Part shown: piece after piece, positions 35,073 through 44,113 of the stretch
How the letters are laid out: each line of letters starts with the position of its first letter
How positions within the stretch are numbered: position 1 is the stretch's first letter
NCBI RefSeq assembly: GCF_900109545.1
Contig: NZ_FOAP01000019.1
Coordinates: 112,257 to 176,256 of the forward strand
Reading direction: 5' to 3'
DNA length: 64,000 nt
From: Stigmatella aurantiaca
Lineage (GTDB): Bacteria > Myxococcota > Myxococcia > Myxococcales > Myxococcaceae
Notes under the pieces: model-generated
The model's database searches: none
Told to the model about the DNA's origin: nothing
What the model saw: the letters and a program-made list of their open reading frames with translations, nothing else
Translations under genes and position numbers: made by a program

Positions 35073-36356
35073 TTGGGCACCGTCCTCAAGGGTGGACATG
35101 TCGTCGAACTGGAGCCCGCCCTCGTCGAGCGGGTGGACCTGCGCATCGAGGGCGACCGCATCGTCGCGCGCGCGCCGGACATCGCGCCACGGCCCGATGA
35201 CGAGGTGGTGGCCCTGTCGGGCAAGCTCGTCTTCCCGGGGCTGGTGAGCGCCCACCACCGGCTGCACACCGCGCTGGCGCGGGGCCTGCCCGAGCCGGTC
35301 GTGGGCAGCTACCAGGAGACGCTGGAGCACCACCGCTGGCGCTACGAGGGCGCCCTGGACGGGGACGCGGTGCAGGTGGCCGCGTGCGCCGGGGGCTTGG
35401 AGGCCCTGCAGTGTGGCACCACCACGCTCTTCGACTCGCACTCCTCGCCCCGGGCCATCGCCGGCTCGCTGGTGCGCGTGGCGCGCGGGCTCCACGAGGT
35501 GGGCGTGCGCGGGGTGCTCTCCTACGCGGTGACGGACCGCAAGGGGGCGGTGGGCCGCGAGGAGGCGCTGGAAGAGACGGTGGGCTTCAGCCGCAAGGCC
35601 AAGGGCCGCTTCCGGGGCCAGGTGGGCGCGGCGCCCCTGTTCACGGTGGGGCCCGAGGCGCTGGAGGGCCTCAAGGAGGCGCTGGCCTCCACGGGCGCGG
35701 GGCTGCACGTGCCGGTGGCCGAGGATCCGCTGGACGAGAAGCTCTCGGTGGAGCGCCATGGCGGCTCGCCCGTGACGCGGCTCATGGAGGCGGGGCTCCT
35801 GTCCCCCAAGAGCCAGCTCGCGCACGTGGGGCACCTGGCGTGGGCGGAGCTCGCGCAGCTCATCTCCACCGGGACGTGGGTGGTGCACACCCCGCGCTCC
35901 AACCAGCGGCTGGAGGTGGGCTATGCGCCGGCGCTGAAGTTCGGCGCGCGCGCCACGCTGGGCACCGACGGCATGGTGGCGGATGTGTTCGCCGAGGCCC
36001 AGGCGGCCTACCTGCGCTCGCGCGAGGCGGGGCAGCCCATCGACGTGCTGCGTTACCTGGCCAATGGCCACCGCCTGGCCTCGCAGGCCTTCGACTTCCC
36101 GGTGGGGGCGCTGCGCGAGGGCACCGCGGCGGACCTGCTCATCCTGGACTACCTGCCGCCCACGCCGCTCAACGCGGGCAACCTGGCCTGGCATGTGGTG
36201 TACGGCCTGGGCTCGCGGCACGTGGAGGCGGTGATGGTGGAGGGCACCTGGCGCATCTGGGCGCGGCGGCCGCTGTCGGTCAGCCCCTCGGTGGTGGCCG
36301 ACCAGGCCCGCGAGGCCGCCACGGCAGTCTGGGCGCGGATGTCCCAAGGGGGTTAA
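35073..36356 (+). CDS. SsnA-like amidohydrolase with altered metal ligands
   Basis: The 427-residue protein aligns from end to end with SsnA-type amidohydrolases, for example in [33 protein letters not shown] and SPTPL-like [21 protein letters not shown]. The first metal motif HxH is changed to HHR in [15 protein letters not shown], and the second ligand His (HIHAAED in the family) is Pro in HVPVAED. The third His (LAHVGHL) and the Asp (GTDG) remain. It may bind a metal poorly or be non-catalytic. The TTG at 35073 is chosen as start because GGAGGGAC lies directly upstream and the family N-terminus begins there; no ATG fits. Confidence 0.85.
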   Translation: MGTVLKGGHVVELEPALVERVDLRIEGDRIVARAPDIAPRPDDEVVALSGKLVFPGLVSAHHRLHTALARGLPEPVVGSYQETLEHHRWRYEGALDGDAVQVAACAGGLEALQCGTTTLFDSHSSPRAIAGSLVRVARGLHEVGVRGVLSYAVTDRKGAVGREEALEETVGFSRKAKGRFRGQVGAAPLFTVGPEALEGLKEALASTGAGLHVPVAEDPLDEKLSVERHGGSPVTRLMEAGLLSPKSQLAHVGHLAWAELAQLISTGTWVVHTPRSNQRLEVGYAPALKFGARATLGTDGMVADVFAEAQAAYLRSREAGQPIDVLRYLANGHRLASQAFDFPVGALREGTAADLLILDYLPPTPLNAGNLAWHVVYGLGSRHVEAVMVEGTWRIWARRPLSVSPSVVADQAREAATAVWARMSQGG

Positions 36357-36365
36357 AAGGAGGGC

Positions 36366-36890
36366 ATGCTCCTTCCCCTCCTGACGGCAGGTTTCCTCGC
36401 GGCAGCGGTTCCCCAGGCCGGTGACACGGCACCGGACTTCACGGTCACCGACACCGACGGCAAGTCGTACACGCTGTCGGAGAAGGTGAAGGAGGGCCCG
36501 GTCATCGTGGCCTTCTTCCCCAAGGCCTTCACCCCCGGGTGCACGAGCGAGCTGACCGCCTACCGGGACCGGTACGCGGACATCGAGAAGCTCAAGGGCC
36601 AGGTGCTGGCCGTCTCCATGGACGACACGGAGACGCTCAAGAAGTTCAAGGACTCGCTCAAGGCGCCCTTCGCCTTCATCCCCGACCCGGACGGCAAGCT
36701 GGTGAAGCAGTTCGACGTGAAGACGCCGGTGATGTCCTTCGCCCAGCGCTACACCTTCGTCGTGGGCGAGGGCCGCAAGGTGCTCCGGGTGGACTCCGGC
36801 AAGGACGCCGTGGACCCCTCCTCGGCCATCGCGGCCTGCCCGCTGCGCAAGCAGGACGCGAAGAAGGACCCGAAGGCCCCGGCGCACTGA
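36366..36890 (+). CDS. Exported peroxiredoxin (AhpC/TSA family)
   Basis: The 174-residue product has a short hydrophobic N-terminal signal ([18 protein letters not shown]), placing it in the periplasm, followed by a thioredoxin-fold peroxiredoxin. The peroxidatic Cys lies in [18 protein letters not shown] near residue 59, and TPGC is intact. There is a second Cys near the C-terminus (ACPLRK) that may act as resolving Cys. It should reduce peroxides outside the inner membrane. The start follows AAGGAGGGC. It is 9 bases after the amidohydrolase stop, so the two are likely co-transcribed. Confidence 0.9.
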   Translation: MLLPLLTAGFLAAAVPQAGDTAPDFTVTDTDGKSYTLSEKVKEGPVIVAFFPKAFTPGCTSELTAYRDRYADIEKLKGQVLAVSMDDTETLKKFKDSLKAPFAFIPDPDGKLVKQFDVKTPVMSFAQRYTFVVGEGRKVLRVDSGKDAVDPSSAIAACPLRKQDAKKDPKAPAH

Positions 36891-36909
36891 GGCCCGGGCC
36901 CGGCCCGCG

Positions 36910-37449
36910 CTAGTTGAGCTGGCAGACCTTCTGGACCTGAAGGGTGGCCCCGTTGCCCGAGGCCTCCTGCCCCGGGGCGGGGTACGCCAGCGTGCCCACG
37001 AAGCGGTAACGGCCCTGCTCGGTGAGGCTGAAGGGCCGGCACCAGGGGCTGCAGTCCGTGCCGCCGCAGGCGAAGTCCTTGTGGCTCAGGCACAGGTTGC
37101 CCTGCTCCGTGGCGAGCGTGAAGGGGCAGCCCTCGACGGAGCCGCACGTGTTGTTGCAGCACTTCGCGTCGCACCCCATCTGCGTGCAGACGAGCCCCGC
37201 GAGCGGCGTGCCGTCGATGGCGACCACCTGGCCCGCCGCGGGCCGCGTGCCCCCGGCGCCCTCCGGCGAGGCGAACACCGAGGCCGCCTCCACCACGGCA
37301 ACCCCCTCACACTCTTTGCTCGCCAGCGGGGGCGCCACCGCTTCCGCGGCATTCGCGGGGGGTTGTCCCTTGTTGTGTCCGGCGTGGCAGGAGGTGAGCA
37401 GCACCGCCGCGACGGCGGCGAGGAGGAGGGGGCGGGAAGGGGAAGCCAT
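36910..37449 (-). CDS. Cysteine-rich lipoprotein
   Basis: The 179-residue product has a lipoprotein signal (LLTSC, Cys about 21). The mature domain contains a dense cysteine block: CTQMGCDAKCCNNTCGSVEGC followed by CLSHKDFACGGTDCSPWCRPF (both between 37000 and 37200). The Cys spacing suggests a disulfide-rich fold. No family was recognised, but similar Cys-rich lipoproteins are frequent in myxobacteria. ATG 37449 is preferred; the adjacent ATG 37452 is equivalent. It converges on the peroxiredoxin gene. Confidence 0.78.
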   Translation of the reverse strand: MASPSRPLLLAAVAAVLLTSCHAGHNKGQPPANAAEAVAPPLASKECEGVAVVEAASVFASPEGAGGTRPAAGQVVAIDGTPLAGLVCTQMGCDAKCCNNTCGSVEGCPFTLATEQGNLCLSHKDFACGGTDCSPWCRPFSLTEQGRYRFVGTLAYPAPGQEASGNGATLQVQKVCQLN

Positions 37450-37494
37450 CATGGGCCGCTGCGTACCACTTCCCGTATTCAAAGGAAGGACTGT

Positions 37495-37504
37495 GTGTGC
37501 ACAC
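37495..37504. promoter_or_regulatory. Palindrome GTGTGCACAC in a divergent AT-rich promoter region
   Basis: A 10-bp perfect palindrome lies in the unusually AT-rich gap between the Cys-rich lipoprotein gene and the exported esterase gene. The position fits an operator; no regulator is implied. Confidence 0.3.
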
Positions 37505-37655
37505 TTTCTTCACGGGTAAACAATTGAAATGAATTCGTAAAATTATGCCTCAATTCTCTGTGTGAGGCGTTACACTGGTTCAGCCCCCTGGACGGGGGCG
37601 GTTTCGAAGGGCCCAGCCGGTCCAGGCACTCAGGTGGTTCGAGAAGGAGCGAGAC

Positions 37656-38423
37656 ATGCGCTTCAACGTGGCAGTCACCCTGGTCTTGGCAGTTCTGCTC
37701 TCCTCGACGGGGGCGCTGGCGGGCTCGAAGGGCTCCACCTACATCCTGGTCCACGGGGCCTTCCACGGCGGTTGGGCGTGGCAGCCGTTCGCCGAGGAGC
37801 TGCGCGATGACGGGGCCACCGTCTACACGCCCACGCTGACGGGCCTGGGCGAGCGGGCGCACCTGGCGCAGCCGGAGGTGAGCCTGGAGACGCACGTGCA
37901 GGACATCGTCTCGCTCATCCTGTTCGAGGACCTGCACGACGTGGTGCTGGTGGGCCACAGCTACGCGGGCATGGTTGTCACCGCGGTGGCCGCGGCGGTG
38001 CCGGGGCGGATCCGCCAGCTGGTGTACTTCGATGCGGCCATCCCGGAGCCGGGCCAGTCCTTCTTCGCCACGGTGGGCTTCCCGGATGCGTTCCCCGCCG
38101 GCATGTGGATGCTGCCCTCCTTCTCCGCGCAGGACTTTGGGGTGACCAAGGCGGAGGACGTGGCCTTCGTGGCCCCGCGCCTGCGGCCCCAGCCGCTGGC
38201 CTCCTTCCAGGAGCCCATCTCCTTCAGCTGGAGCGCGCTCTCGAAGATTCCCAAGGTGTACATCCACTGCAAGGGCGCGTGGTTCCAGCGCGACATCTTC
38301 CTGGCCTTCCGCGCGAAGGCGCAGGCCCTGGGCTGGAAGATCGAGGACCTCGAGGCCAGCCACGACGCCATGCTGACGGACACCAAGAAGGCCTACAAGG
38401 CCTTCCGCAAGGTGGCGGACTGA
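37656..38423 (+). CDS. Exported alpha/beta hydrolase
   Basis: The 255-residue protein has a signal peptide ending at ALAG and an alpha/beta hydrolase fold of the esterase/methylesterase type: ILVHGAFHGGWAW, nucleophile motif VGHSYAGMV (Ser about 105), and catalytic His in LEASHDAMLTD near residue 235. The HGAFHGGW-start and ASHDAML-end resemble plant methyl-ester hydrolases (salicylate/hydroxynitrile group), a widespread bacterial lineage. The ribosome-binding site GAAGGAG precedes ATG 37656. The substrate is unknown; it should act in the periplasm. Confidence 0.88.
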   Translation: MRFNVAVTLVLAVLLSSTGALAGSKGSTYILVHGAFHGGWAWQPFAEELRDDGATVYTPTLTGLGERAHLAQPEVSLETHVQDIVSLILFEDLHDVVLVGHSYAGMVVTAVAAAVPGRIRQLVYFDAAIPEPGQSFFATVGFPDAFPAGMWMLPSFSAQDFGVTKAEDVAFVAPRLRPQPLASFQEPISFSWSALSKIPKVYIHCKGAWFQRDIFLAFRAKAQALGWKIEDLEASHDAMLTDTKKAYKAFRKVAD

Positions 38424-38491
38424 GCTGTCCCCAGCAGGGCCCGGCGTGAGGGAAGAGGCGCGGGGCGCATGTCCGCGTTACGCTTGCCGCC

Positions 38492-39511
38492 ATGGCAAGC
38501 CCCCTTCTGGAGACCGCACCACTTGGCTTTCCCTGGGTGACGGTCGATCCCTTCCTGTTTTGTGTGCACCACGACGATGCCTACCCGCGGGCCAACGCGC
38601 AGATGGGGCCCGCAGCATCCCTCGCCGGCCGGCAGATAGGCCAGGACTTCGAGGGCAAGGACGGCTGGCGCATGTACCACGGGGAGACCGTTCCCGGTTT
38701 CCCCCAGCACCCCCACCGCGGCTTCGAGACGGTCACCCTCGCGCGGCGAGGGGTGATTGACCACTCCGACTCGCTGGGCGCCACGGCGCGCTTTGGCGAG
38801 GGGGATGCCCAGTGGCTCACCGCGGGCTCGGGCGTCGTGCACTCGGAGATGTTCCCCCTGCTGCACCAGGACAAGCCCAACCCGGTGGAGCTGTTCCAGA
38901 TCTGGCTCAACCTGCCGGCCGCCGACAAGCTCGCCCCGCCGCACTTCTCCATGCTGTGGAACCGGGACATCCCGCGCTGTGCCTTCCAGGACGAGGCGGG
39001 GCGGGGCACCGAGGTGACGGTGGTGGCGGGGCAGCTGGACGGGCGGCGCGCGCCCCCGCCCCCGCCGCGCTCGTGGGCCTCCCGTCCGGACTCGGACGTG
39101 GCCATCTGGACGATTCGCATGGCGCCGGGCGCCGTGTGGACGCTGCCGCCCGCCTCGGGCCCGCGCGTGAACCGCACGCTCTACTTCTTCAAGGGCGAGG
39201 CGCTGAAGGTCGCGGACCAAGTGGTGAAGTCCCACCTGGCCCTGGCGATGCGGCCCGAGGTGCCGGTGCGGCTCGAGGCCACCGGCGCGTGCGAGGTGCT
39301 GATGCTGCAGGGCCGGCCCATCGGCGAGCCGGTGGTGCAGCACGGCCCCTTCGTGATGAACCACCGCGCGGAGATTCAGCAGGCCTTCCAGGACTACCAG
39401 CGCACGGGCTTCGGCGGCTGGCCCTGGCGCAGGGATGATCCGGTGCATGGCCGCGAGGAGGGCCGCTTCGCCCGCCACGCGGATGGCCGGGCCGAGCGCT
39501 CCGAGGGCTGA
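38492..39511 (+). CDS. Pirin-family bicupin
   Basis: The 339-residue protein is a pirin: N-terminal cupin with metal ligands in FPQHPHRGFETVTLARRG (about 65-85) and GSGVVHSEM (about 115), followed by the pirin C-terminal domain. Bacterial pirins bind iron and include quercetinases, but many have no known substrate. The metal-binding His and Glu positions appear intact. No strong ribosome-binding site precedes ATG 38492. The gene converges on the cupredoxin gene, and a hairpin spans both stop codons. Confidence 0.9.
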   Translation: MASPLLETAPLGFPWVTVDPFLFCVHHDDAYPRANAQMGPAASLAGRQIGQDFEGKDGWRMYHGETVPGFPQHPHRGFETVTLARRGVIDHSDSLGATARFGEGDAQWLTAGSGVVHSEMFPLLHQDKPNPVELFQIWLNLPAADKLAPPHFSMLWNRDIPRCAFQDEAGRGTEVTVVAGQLDGRRAPPPPPRSWASRPDSDVAIWTIRMAPGAVWTLPPASGPRVNRTLYFFKGEALKVADQVVKSHLALAMRPEVPVRLEATGACEVLMLQGRPIGEPVVQHGPFVMNHRAEIQQAFQDYQRTGFGGWPWRRDDPVHGREEGRFARHADGRAERSEG

Positions 39512-39540
39512 GCGCCCGGAAGGGGGGCGCCCCTCAGCCC
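39505..39540. terminator. Bidirectional hairpin over the pirin and cupredoxin stop codons
   Basis: GGGCTGAG-CGCCC pairs with GGGCG-CCC-CTCAGCCC, a 13-bp stem with a 3-base bulge and a 7-base loop. Both stop codons lie in the stem. It probably terminates transcription from both sides. Confidence 0.6.
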
Positions 39541-39914
39541 GGGCGGGGCGTCACCACCAGCGTGCCGCGGAACATCTTCATGCCGCACATGAACTCCACG
39601 TCCCCGGACTTGAGGGGCGGCAGGTCCACGGTGACGGGCTTGTTGGGGGGCAGCTCCTGGCGGATGTTCAGCGAGGGCAGGATGACCTCGCGGGTGCACG
39701 GCGTGTACTCGCGCCGGACGAACTTGAGCCGGACGCGCTCGCCCTCCACGGCCTCGATGCGCACCGGCTTGTAGCCCCGGTCGACGATGATCTCGATTTC
39801 GCGCACGGCGGGGGCGGCCTCCCCGGCGGGGGCGGCGGCCTCCTCGGCCGAGGCCCCCAGCGGCAGCAGCAGGGCGAGGGTGGAGGCCAGGAAGAAGGCT
39901 CGAAGCGGTTTCAT
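39534..39914 (-). CDS. Exported cupredoxin-like copper protein
   Basis: The 126-residue product has a signal peptide (cleaved after GASA) and a cupredoxin_1-type beta-sandwich. The probable copper ligands are Cys in YTPCTREV, and Cys and Met in VEFMCGMKMFRGTL; the site has no obvious His pair, so it may hold Cu(I) with thiol and thioether ligands. The ATG follows GAGGAGA and lies 12 bases after the copA stop, so it is the second gene of the copA operon. A role as periplasmic acceptor of copper exported by CopA is a reasonable inference. Confidence 0.87.
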   Translation of the reverse strand: MKPLRAFFLASTLALLLPLGASAEEAAAPAGEAAPAVREIEIIVDRGYKPVRIEAVEGERVRLKFVRREYTPCTREVILPSLNIRQELPPNKPVTVDLPPLKSGDVEFMCGMKMFRGTLVVTPRPG

Positions 39915-39926
39915 GCGGAGGTCTCC

Positions 39927-42212
39927 TCAGGGGTGAACGGGCAGAGCGGCCGGAGGCTGGAAGCGCTTCAGGCGCAGGGAGTTGGCAAGGACGGACACGC
40001 TCGACAGCGACATGGCCACGCTCGCGACGATGGGGGACAGCAGCCACCCCGTCCAAGGATAGAGAAGCCCGGCGGCCAGCGGAATCCCCATCACATTGTA
40101 GAGGAAGGCCCAGAAGAGGTTCTGGCGCACGGTCCTCAGGGTGGCCCTCGCGAGCTGAAGCGCGGTGGGCAGGGCGGCGAGGCCCCCTCGCAGCAGGGTG
40201 AAGTCCGCCGCGGCCACCGCGATGTCCGTGCCCGTGCCCAGGGCGATGCCCACCTGGGCCTCCGCGAGCGCGGGTGCGTCGTTGATGCCATCTCCCACCA
40301 TGGCCACCGTCCGGCCGCGGGCGCGCTGCTCCCGGACGATGCGGGCCTTGTCCTCGGGTTTTACCTCGGAGAACACCGTGCGGATGCCCAGTTCATGCGC
40401 CACCGCCTGGGCCGTGCTTGCCCGGTCGCCGGTGACCATGAGGGTGTCGAGGCCCATCGCGCCCAGGGCGCTCACCACCGGGCGGGCGGCCCCGGTGGGC
40501 CGGTCCGCGACGGCCACGAGCCCCGCGAGCGCCCCGTCCACGGCGACGAAGAAGGGCGTCTGCCCCTGGGCGGCGAGGCGCTCGGCGTCCGCTTCCAGTG
40601 GCTGGGCATCCAGGCCCGCCTGGCCCAGCCAGGCCCGGGTGCCCACGCGCACGGTGTGGCCCTCCACCTGGGCCTCGATGCCGTGGCCGGCCTCCGAGCG
40701 GAAGCCCTCCACGGGGCGGAGCGGCACGCCGCGCTCGCGGGCCCCCGCGACGAGGGCACGGGCGATGGGGTGCTCGCTCTCGCGCTCGGCGCTGGCGGCC
40801 CAGGAGAGCAGGGTGGCGGAGGCCCGCGGGGGGAGGGCGATGACCTCCGTGAGCGAGGGCTTGCCCTCGGTGAGCGTCCCGGTCTTGTCCAGGAGGACCG
40901 TGTCGATGCGGCTGGCCGCCTCGAGCGCGGCGCCTCCTTTGATGAGGACGCCCAGCTCCGCGCCGCGTCCGGTGCCCACGGCCACGGCCGCGGGGGTGGC
41001 GAGCCCCAGCGCGCACGGGCAGGCAATGACGAGCACCGCCACGAACCGCTCGACCGCCGTGGCGAGGCCCGCGCTGCTCGGGTCCAGCGCCAGCCAGACC
41101 CCGAAGGTGAGCGCCGCGATGCCGAGCACCGCGGGGACGAAGATGCCGCTGACCACATCCGCGAGCCGGGCGATGGGGGCGCGTGAGCCCTGGGCCTGCT
41201 CGATGGCCTCGATGATGCGCGCCAGCGCCGTGCCCTTTCCCGTCTGGAGGACGCGGACGGTCAACGCGCCGCCCTGGTTCTGCGTGCCCCCGAAGACCCG
41301 GGCGCCCACCGCCTTGTCCACGGGCAGGCTCTCGCCCGTGAGCATCGACTCGTCCACGGCCGAGGCGCCGCGCACCACCTCCCCGTCCGTGGGGATGCGC
41401 TCTCCGGGCCGCACGCGCACGGTGTCGCCCGGTACGAGCTCGCTCAGGGGGACGTCCTCCTCGTGCTCGCCCTGGAGGCGCCGGGCCCGCTGGGGCTGGA
41501 GGGCCATCAGGCCGCGCACCGCGTCCAGGAGCCGGTGCCGGGCACGGGTTTCGAGGAGCTTGCCCAGGAGCACGAAGGTGAGGATGGCGGCGGCCGCCTC
41601 GAAATAGAGGTGGGGCACCCGGCCATGCCCGGCGTGGGCGAAGAGCCCGGGCGCCACGAGCGCGGCCGTCGAGTAGCTCCAGGCGGCCCCCACCCCCATG
41701 GCCACGAGCGTGTTCATGTCGGCGGTCCGGTGCCGGAGCGCGGCCCACGCCAGGGTGAAGAAGCGGCGCCCGGGGCCCAGGACGACCGGTGTGGCCAGGG
41801 CGAACTGGAGCCACCGGCCCCACGGCCCTTCCGTCCCGGGAAGGGCGCCATGGGACATGGCGATGACCAGGAGCGGGAGGGTGAGGGCCACGGACAGGGA
41901 GAGTTCCCTCTGGAGCGTCCGTTGCTCACCCTGTGTCTGCTCGCCCGGGTCCCGGGCAAGGACGTGATAGCCCGCGCGGACCACGGCCTCGGCCAGGGCG
42001 TCCGGGCGGGCCTGCTGCGGCTGGTAGCGCCCGGAGGCCCGCTGGGTGGCGAAGTTGACCGTCGCCTCTTGCACCCCTGGAACCTCGGCGAGGGCTCGCT
42101 CGACACGCCGGGCACACGAGGCGCACGTCATGCCTTGGATCAAAAGTTCGAATGGCTGGGCATCCAGGGCCCGGGCCATACTGTTCTGCCTCCACGCGTT
42201 CGTGGTTTGCAT
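39927..42212 (-). CDS. copA: Copper-exporting P1B-type ATPase
   Basis: The 761-residue protein is a Cu(I)-exporting ATPase. It has one N-terminal HMA domain with [10 protein letters not shown] near residue 27, membrane helices, the CPC metal motif in [15 protein letters not shown], the phosphorylation motif [11 protein letters not shown], and the hinge [12 protein letters not shown]. It pumps Cu(I) from cytoplasm to periplasm. ATG 42212 follows AAGGAG with ideal spacing; the frame runs far upstream through the divergent operon but is not coding there. A promoter-like element GGTGTAAT-N16-CGTCT lies 50-79 bases upstream, and a cupredoxin gene follows in the same operon. Confidence 0.95.
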   Translation of the reverse strand: MQTTNAWRQNSMARALDAQPFELLIQGMTCASCARRVERALAEVPGVQEATVNFATQRASGRYQPQQARPDALAEAVVRAGYHVLARDPGEQTQGEQRTLQRELSLSVALTLPLLVIAMSHGALPGTEGPWGRWLQFALATPVVLGPGRRFFTLAWAALRHRTADMNTLVAMGVGAAWSYSTAALVAPGLFAHAGHGRVPHLYFEAAAAILTFVLLGKLLETRARHRLLDAVRGLMALQPQRARRLQGEHEEDVPLSELVPGDTVRVRPGERIPTDGEVVRGASAVDESMLTGESLPVDKAVGARVFGGTQNQGGALTVRVLQTGKGTALARIIEAIEQAQGSRAPIARLADVVSGIFVPAVLGIAALTFGVWLALDPSSAGLATAVERFVAVLVIACPCALGLATPAAVAVGTGRGAELGVLIKGGAALEAASRIDTVLLDKTGTLTEGKPSLTEVIALPPRASATLLSWAASAERESEHPIARALVAGARERGVPLRPVEGFRSEAGHGIEAQVEGHTVRVGTRAWLGQAGLDAQPLEADAERLAAQGQTPFFVAVDGALAGLVAVADRPTGAARPVVSALGAMGLDTLMVTGDRASTAQAVAHELGIRTVFSEVKPEDKARIVREQRARGRTVAMVGDGINDAPALAEAQVGIALGTGTDIAVAAADFTLLRGGLAALPTALQLARATLRTVRQNLFWAFLYNVMGIPLAAGLLYPWTGWLLSPIVASVAMSLSSVSVLANSLRLKRFQPPAALPVHP

Positions 42213-42261
42213 CGCGTCTCCTTGGGGGCCATGCCGCGGATGAGCCGGGGCCCATTTGTGG

Positions 42262-42290
42262 AGACGCACTGCCTTCCCGGGGATTACACC
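42262..42290 (-). promoter_or_regulatory. ECF-type promoter for copA (leftward)
   Basis: On the minus strand GGTGTAAT (42290-42283), 16 bases, then CGTCT (42266-42262). The CGTC core is typical of ECF -10 elements. The same sequence and spacing occur facing the other way at 42323-42351. It leaves a leader of about 45 bases before the copA start. Confidence 0.7.
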
Positions 42291-42322
42291 GCTTCGCCTG
42301 CCCCGGAGCCCTTCCACCCCTG

Positions 42323-42351
42323 GGTGTAATGCCCGCCGGAGAAGGGCGTCT
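42323..42351 (+). promoter_or_regulatory. ECF-type promoter for the multicopper oxidase operon (rightward)
   Basis: GGTGTAAT (42323-42330), 16 bases, then CGTCT (42347-42351), an exact mirror of the leftward element. Transcription would begin near 42358, which makes the ATG at 42363 an unlikely start for the first gene. Confidence 0.7.
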
Positions 42352-42410
42352 ACAGGGAGGTAATGGGCCGAAGCTTTCACCCGATGATGGTCTGGACTCC
42401 TTCTGTGCCG

Positions 42411-42686
42411 ATGCGAGCCGTGTTGATTGCCCTGGTAGCCACCGCGCCCTTGAGTGCCTGCGCGCCGCGCGCCTTTCCCGCGTCCTTCCCCCCGGCGTCC
42501 CCGGCCTCCCCCGAGGCGGAGGCCGCGCCGGAGGCCCGCATCGGGGAGATGCTCCAGCAGGAGCCGCCCTTGCCCGGGGAGTCCACGGAGCACTGGCAGG
42601 GGCTTGAGGAGCAGCCTCCCCTCACGAAGGGGGGCGCGGGCGGACAGGCAGGCGCTCAGGAAGGAGGGCAGGGGCATGGGCACTAA
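42411..42686 (+). CDS. Small lipoprotein of the copper operon
   Basis: About 91 residues: a lipoprotein signal ([17 protein letters not shown]) followed by a Pro/Ala/Glu/Gly-rich, probably unstructured mature chain ending in GQGHGH, which could bind metal. No family was recognised. ATG 42411 gives a typical signal length; ATG 42363 is in frame behind GGGAGG but lies almost at the predicted transcription start. It overlaps the TolC-family gene by 11 bases. It is the first gene of the rightward copper operon. Confidence 0.65.
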   Translation: MRAVLIALVATAPLSACAPRAFPASFPPASPASPEAEAAPEARIGEMLQQEPPLPGESTEHWQGLEEQPPLTKGGAGGQAGAQEGGQGHGH

Positions 42687-44109
42687 GCGGTCCGCGGCCG
42701 GGCTCGTGGTGCTCCTGGGGTGGACCGGGTGCGTCTCCCCGTCCATGCAGTCGGATCTCACCCGGGTCCGGGAACTCACCCGGGTGCCACTGCCCTCGCA
42801 GCTGGCCCTGCCCCGGGACGAGGCCCAGGGGCTGCCCGAGGACGTGCGGGCGTTGCTCCAGCAGCCGCTGACCGCGGAGGCCGCGGTGCGCATCGCGTTG
42901 CTCAACAACCGGGAGCTTCGCGCCTCGCTGCGGGAGCTGGGGGTGGCGCGAGGCCAGCTCGTCCAGGCGGGGGTGCTCCCCAATCCCTCGGTCGAGGTGG
43001 AGCTGCACCAGCAGGAGGACGCTGGGCAGCCGTTCTCGCCCCAGACGGAGATCCGCGTCGAGTACGGCCTCTCGCGGGCCCTGCTCTCGGTGGTCCGCTC
43101 CAAGGTGGCCCGCAGCGAGCTGGAGGCGGCCCGGTACCGCACCGCGGGCACCGTCGTGGAGCTGGGGTACACCGTGCGCGCGGCCCACTACGCGCTCCAG
43201 GCGGCGCAGCAGCGCATGGCGATTGCCACCCAGGCCCTGGATGCCTTCGCCGCCGCCCGGGATGCCAGCCGGGCCCTCTTCGAGGCGGGCAACATCCCCG
43301 AGCTCGATACCGCCACCCAGGAGGCCGCCTACGAGTCGGCCCGGGCCAACGTGGCGCAGCTCGAGCTGGAGACGCTCGAACGCCGCGAGCAGCTCCAGCG
43401 CCTCCTGGGCCTGCACGGGGAGGCCACCGCCTGGACGGTGACGGACACCCTGCCGCGCCTGGCCGAGCAGGCCCCCACCTTCGAGGACCTGGAGCGCAAG
43501 GCCCTCACGGCCAGCCTGGAGCTGGCGGAGACCCAGCGCCGCCTGGAGGGGACGGCCCAGCGCTCCGGGCTGACGCGCGCGGAAGGCTGGATTCCCGACG
43601 TCACCGTGGGGGTGATCGCCGAGCGGGAGGGCCATGGGACTCCCTCGCATGGCGAGTGGGCGTGGGGCGGGGCCATCCACTTCACGGTGCCGCTGTTCGA
43701 CCGCCAGCAGGGAACACGCGCCGCCTCCGAGGCGGAGTTCGACGCGCTGATGGAGCGTTACCAGGGAATGGCCATCGACATCCGCTCCGCCGCGCGCGAG
43801 GCGCGCAACCGCGTGGAGTCCACGTACCTGCGCGCCCGGCAGTACCAGCAGGTGCTCCTGCCGGCCCGGCAGCGGGTCATGCGGCAGACCCTGCTCCAGT
43901 ACAACGCCATGCAGATCGGCATCTTCCAGGTGCTCCAGGCCCGCCGCGAGCAGCTCGACGCGGAGCTGGCCTACGTGGGGCTGCTCCAGGAGCACTGGAC
44001 GGCCCAGGCCGCGCTGGACGCCCTGCTCGCGGGGCGGCGCGCGGGGGCACCCCAGGGCGCGGGGACTGCGCCATCACTGGCCGGTGGGGCCGAGGCCGGA
44101 GGGCATTGA
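42676..44109 (+). CDS. TolC-family outer-membrane efflux lipoprotein
   Basis: The 477-residue protein has a lipoprotein signal (LLGWTGC) and the duplicated long-helix architecture of TolC/CusC proteins, with OEP-type segments such as [20 protein letters not shown] near residue 75 and [20 protein letters not shown] near residue 410. It should form an outer-membrane export channel or an equivalent periplasmic factor. No membrane-fusion or RND partner is present in this operon, so its pump partner is elsewhere or it acts differently. It follows the small lipoprotein with overlap and is 4 bases before the oxidase gene. Confidence 0.9.
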   Translation: MGTKRSAAGLVVLLGWTGCVSPSMQSDLTRVRELTRVPLPSQLALPRDEAQGLPEDVRALLQQPLTAEAAVRIALLNNRELRASLRELGVARGQLVQAGVLPNPSVEVELHQQEDAGQPFSPQTEIRVEYGLSRALLSVVRSKVARSELEAARYRTAGTVVELGYTVRAAHYALQAAQQRMAIATQALDAFAAARDASRALFEAGNIPELDTATQEAAYESARANVAQLELETLERREQLQRLLGLHGEATAWTVTDTLPRLAEQAPTFEDLERKALTASLELAETQRRLEGTAQRSGLTRAEGWIPDVTVGVIAEREGHGTPSHGEWAWGGAIHFTVPLFDRQQGTRAASEAEFDALMERYQGMAIDIRSAAREARNRVESTYLRARQYQQVLLPARQRVMRQTLLQYNAMQIGIFQVLQARREQLDAELAYVGLLQEHWTAQAALDALLAGRRAGAPQGAGTAPSLAGGAEAGGH

Positions 44110-44113
44110 GACA

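Noticed and set aside
42213..43172. N-terminal extension of copA by 320 codons
   Set aside because: The extension runs antisense to the TolC-family gene and across both promoters; copA has a perfect ribosome-binding site at 42212 and the HMA domain starts there.
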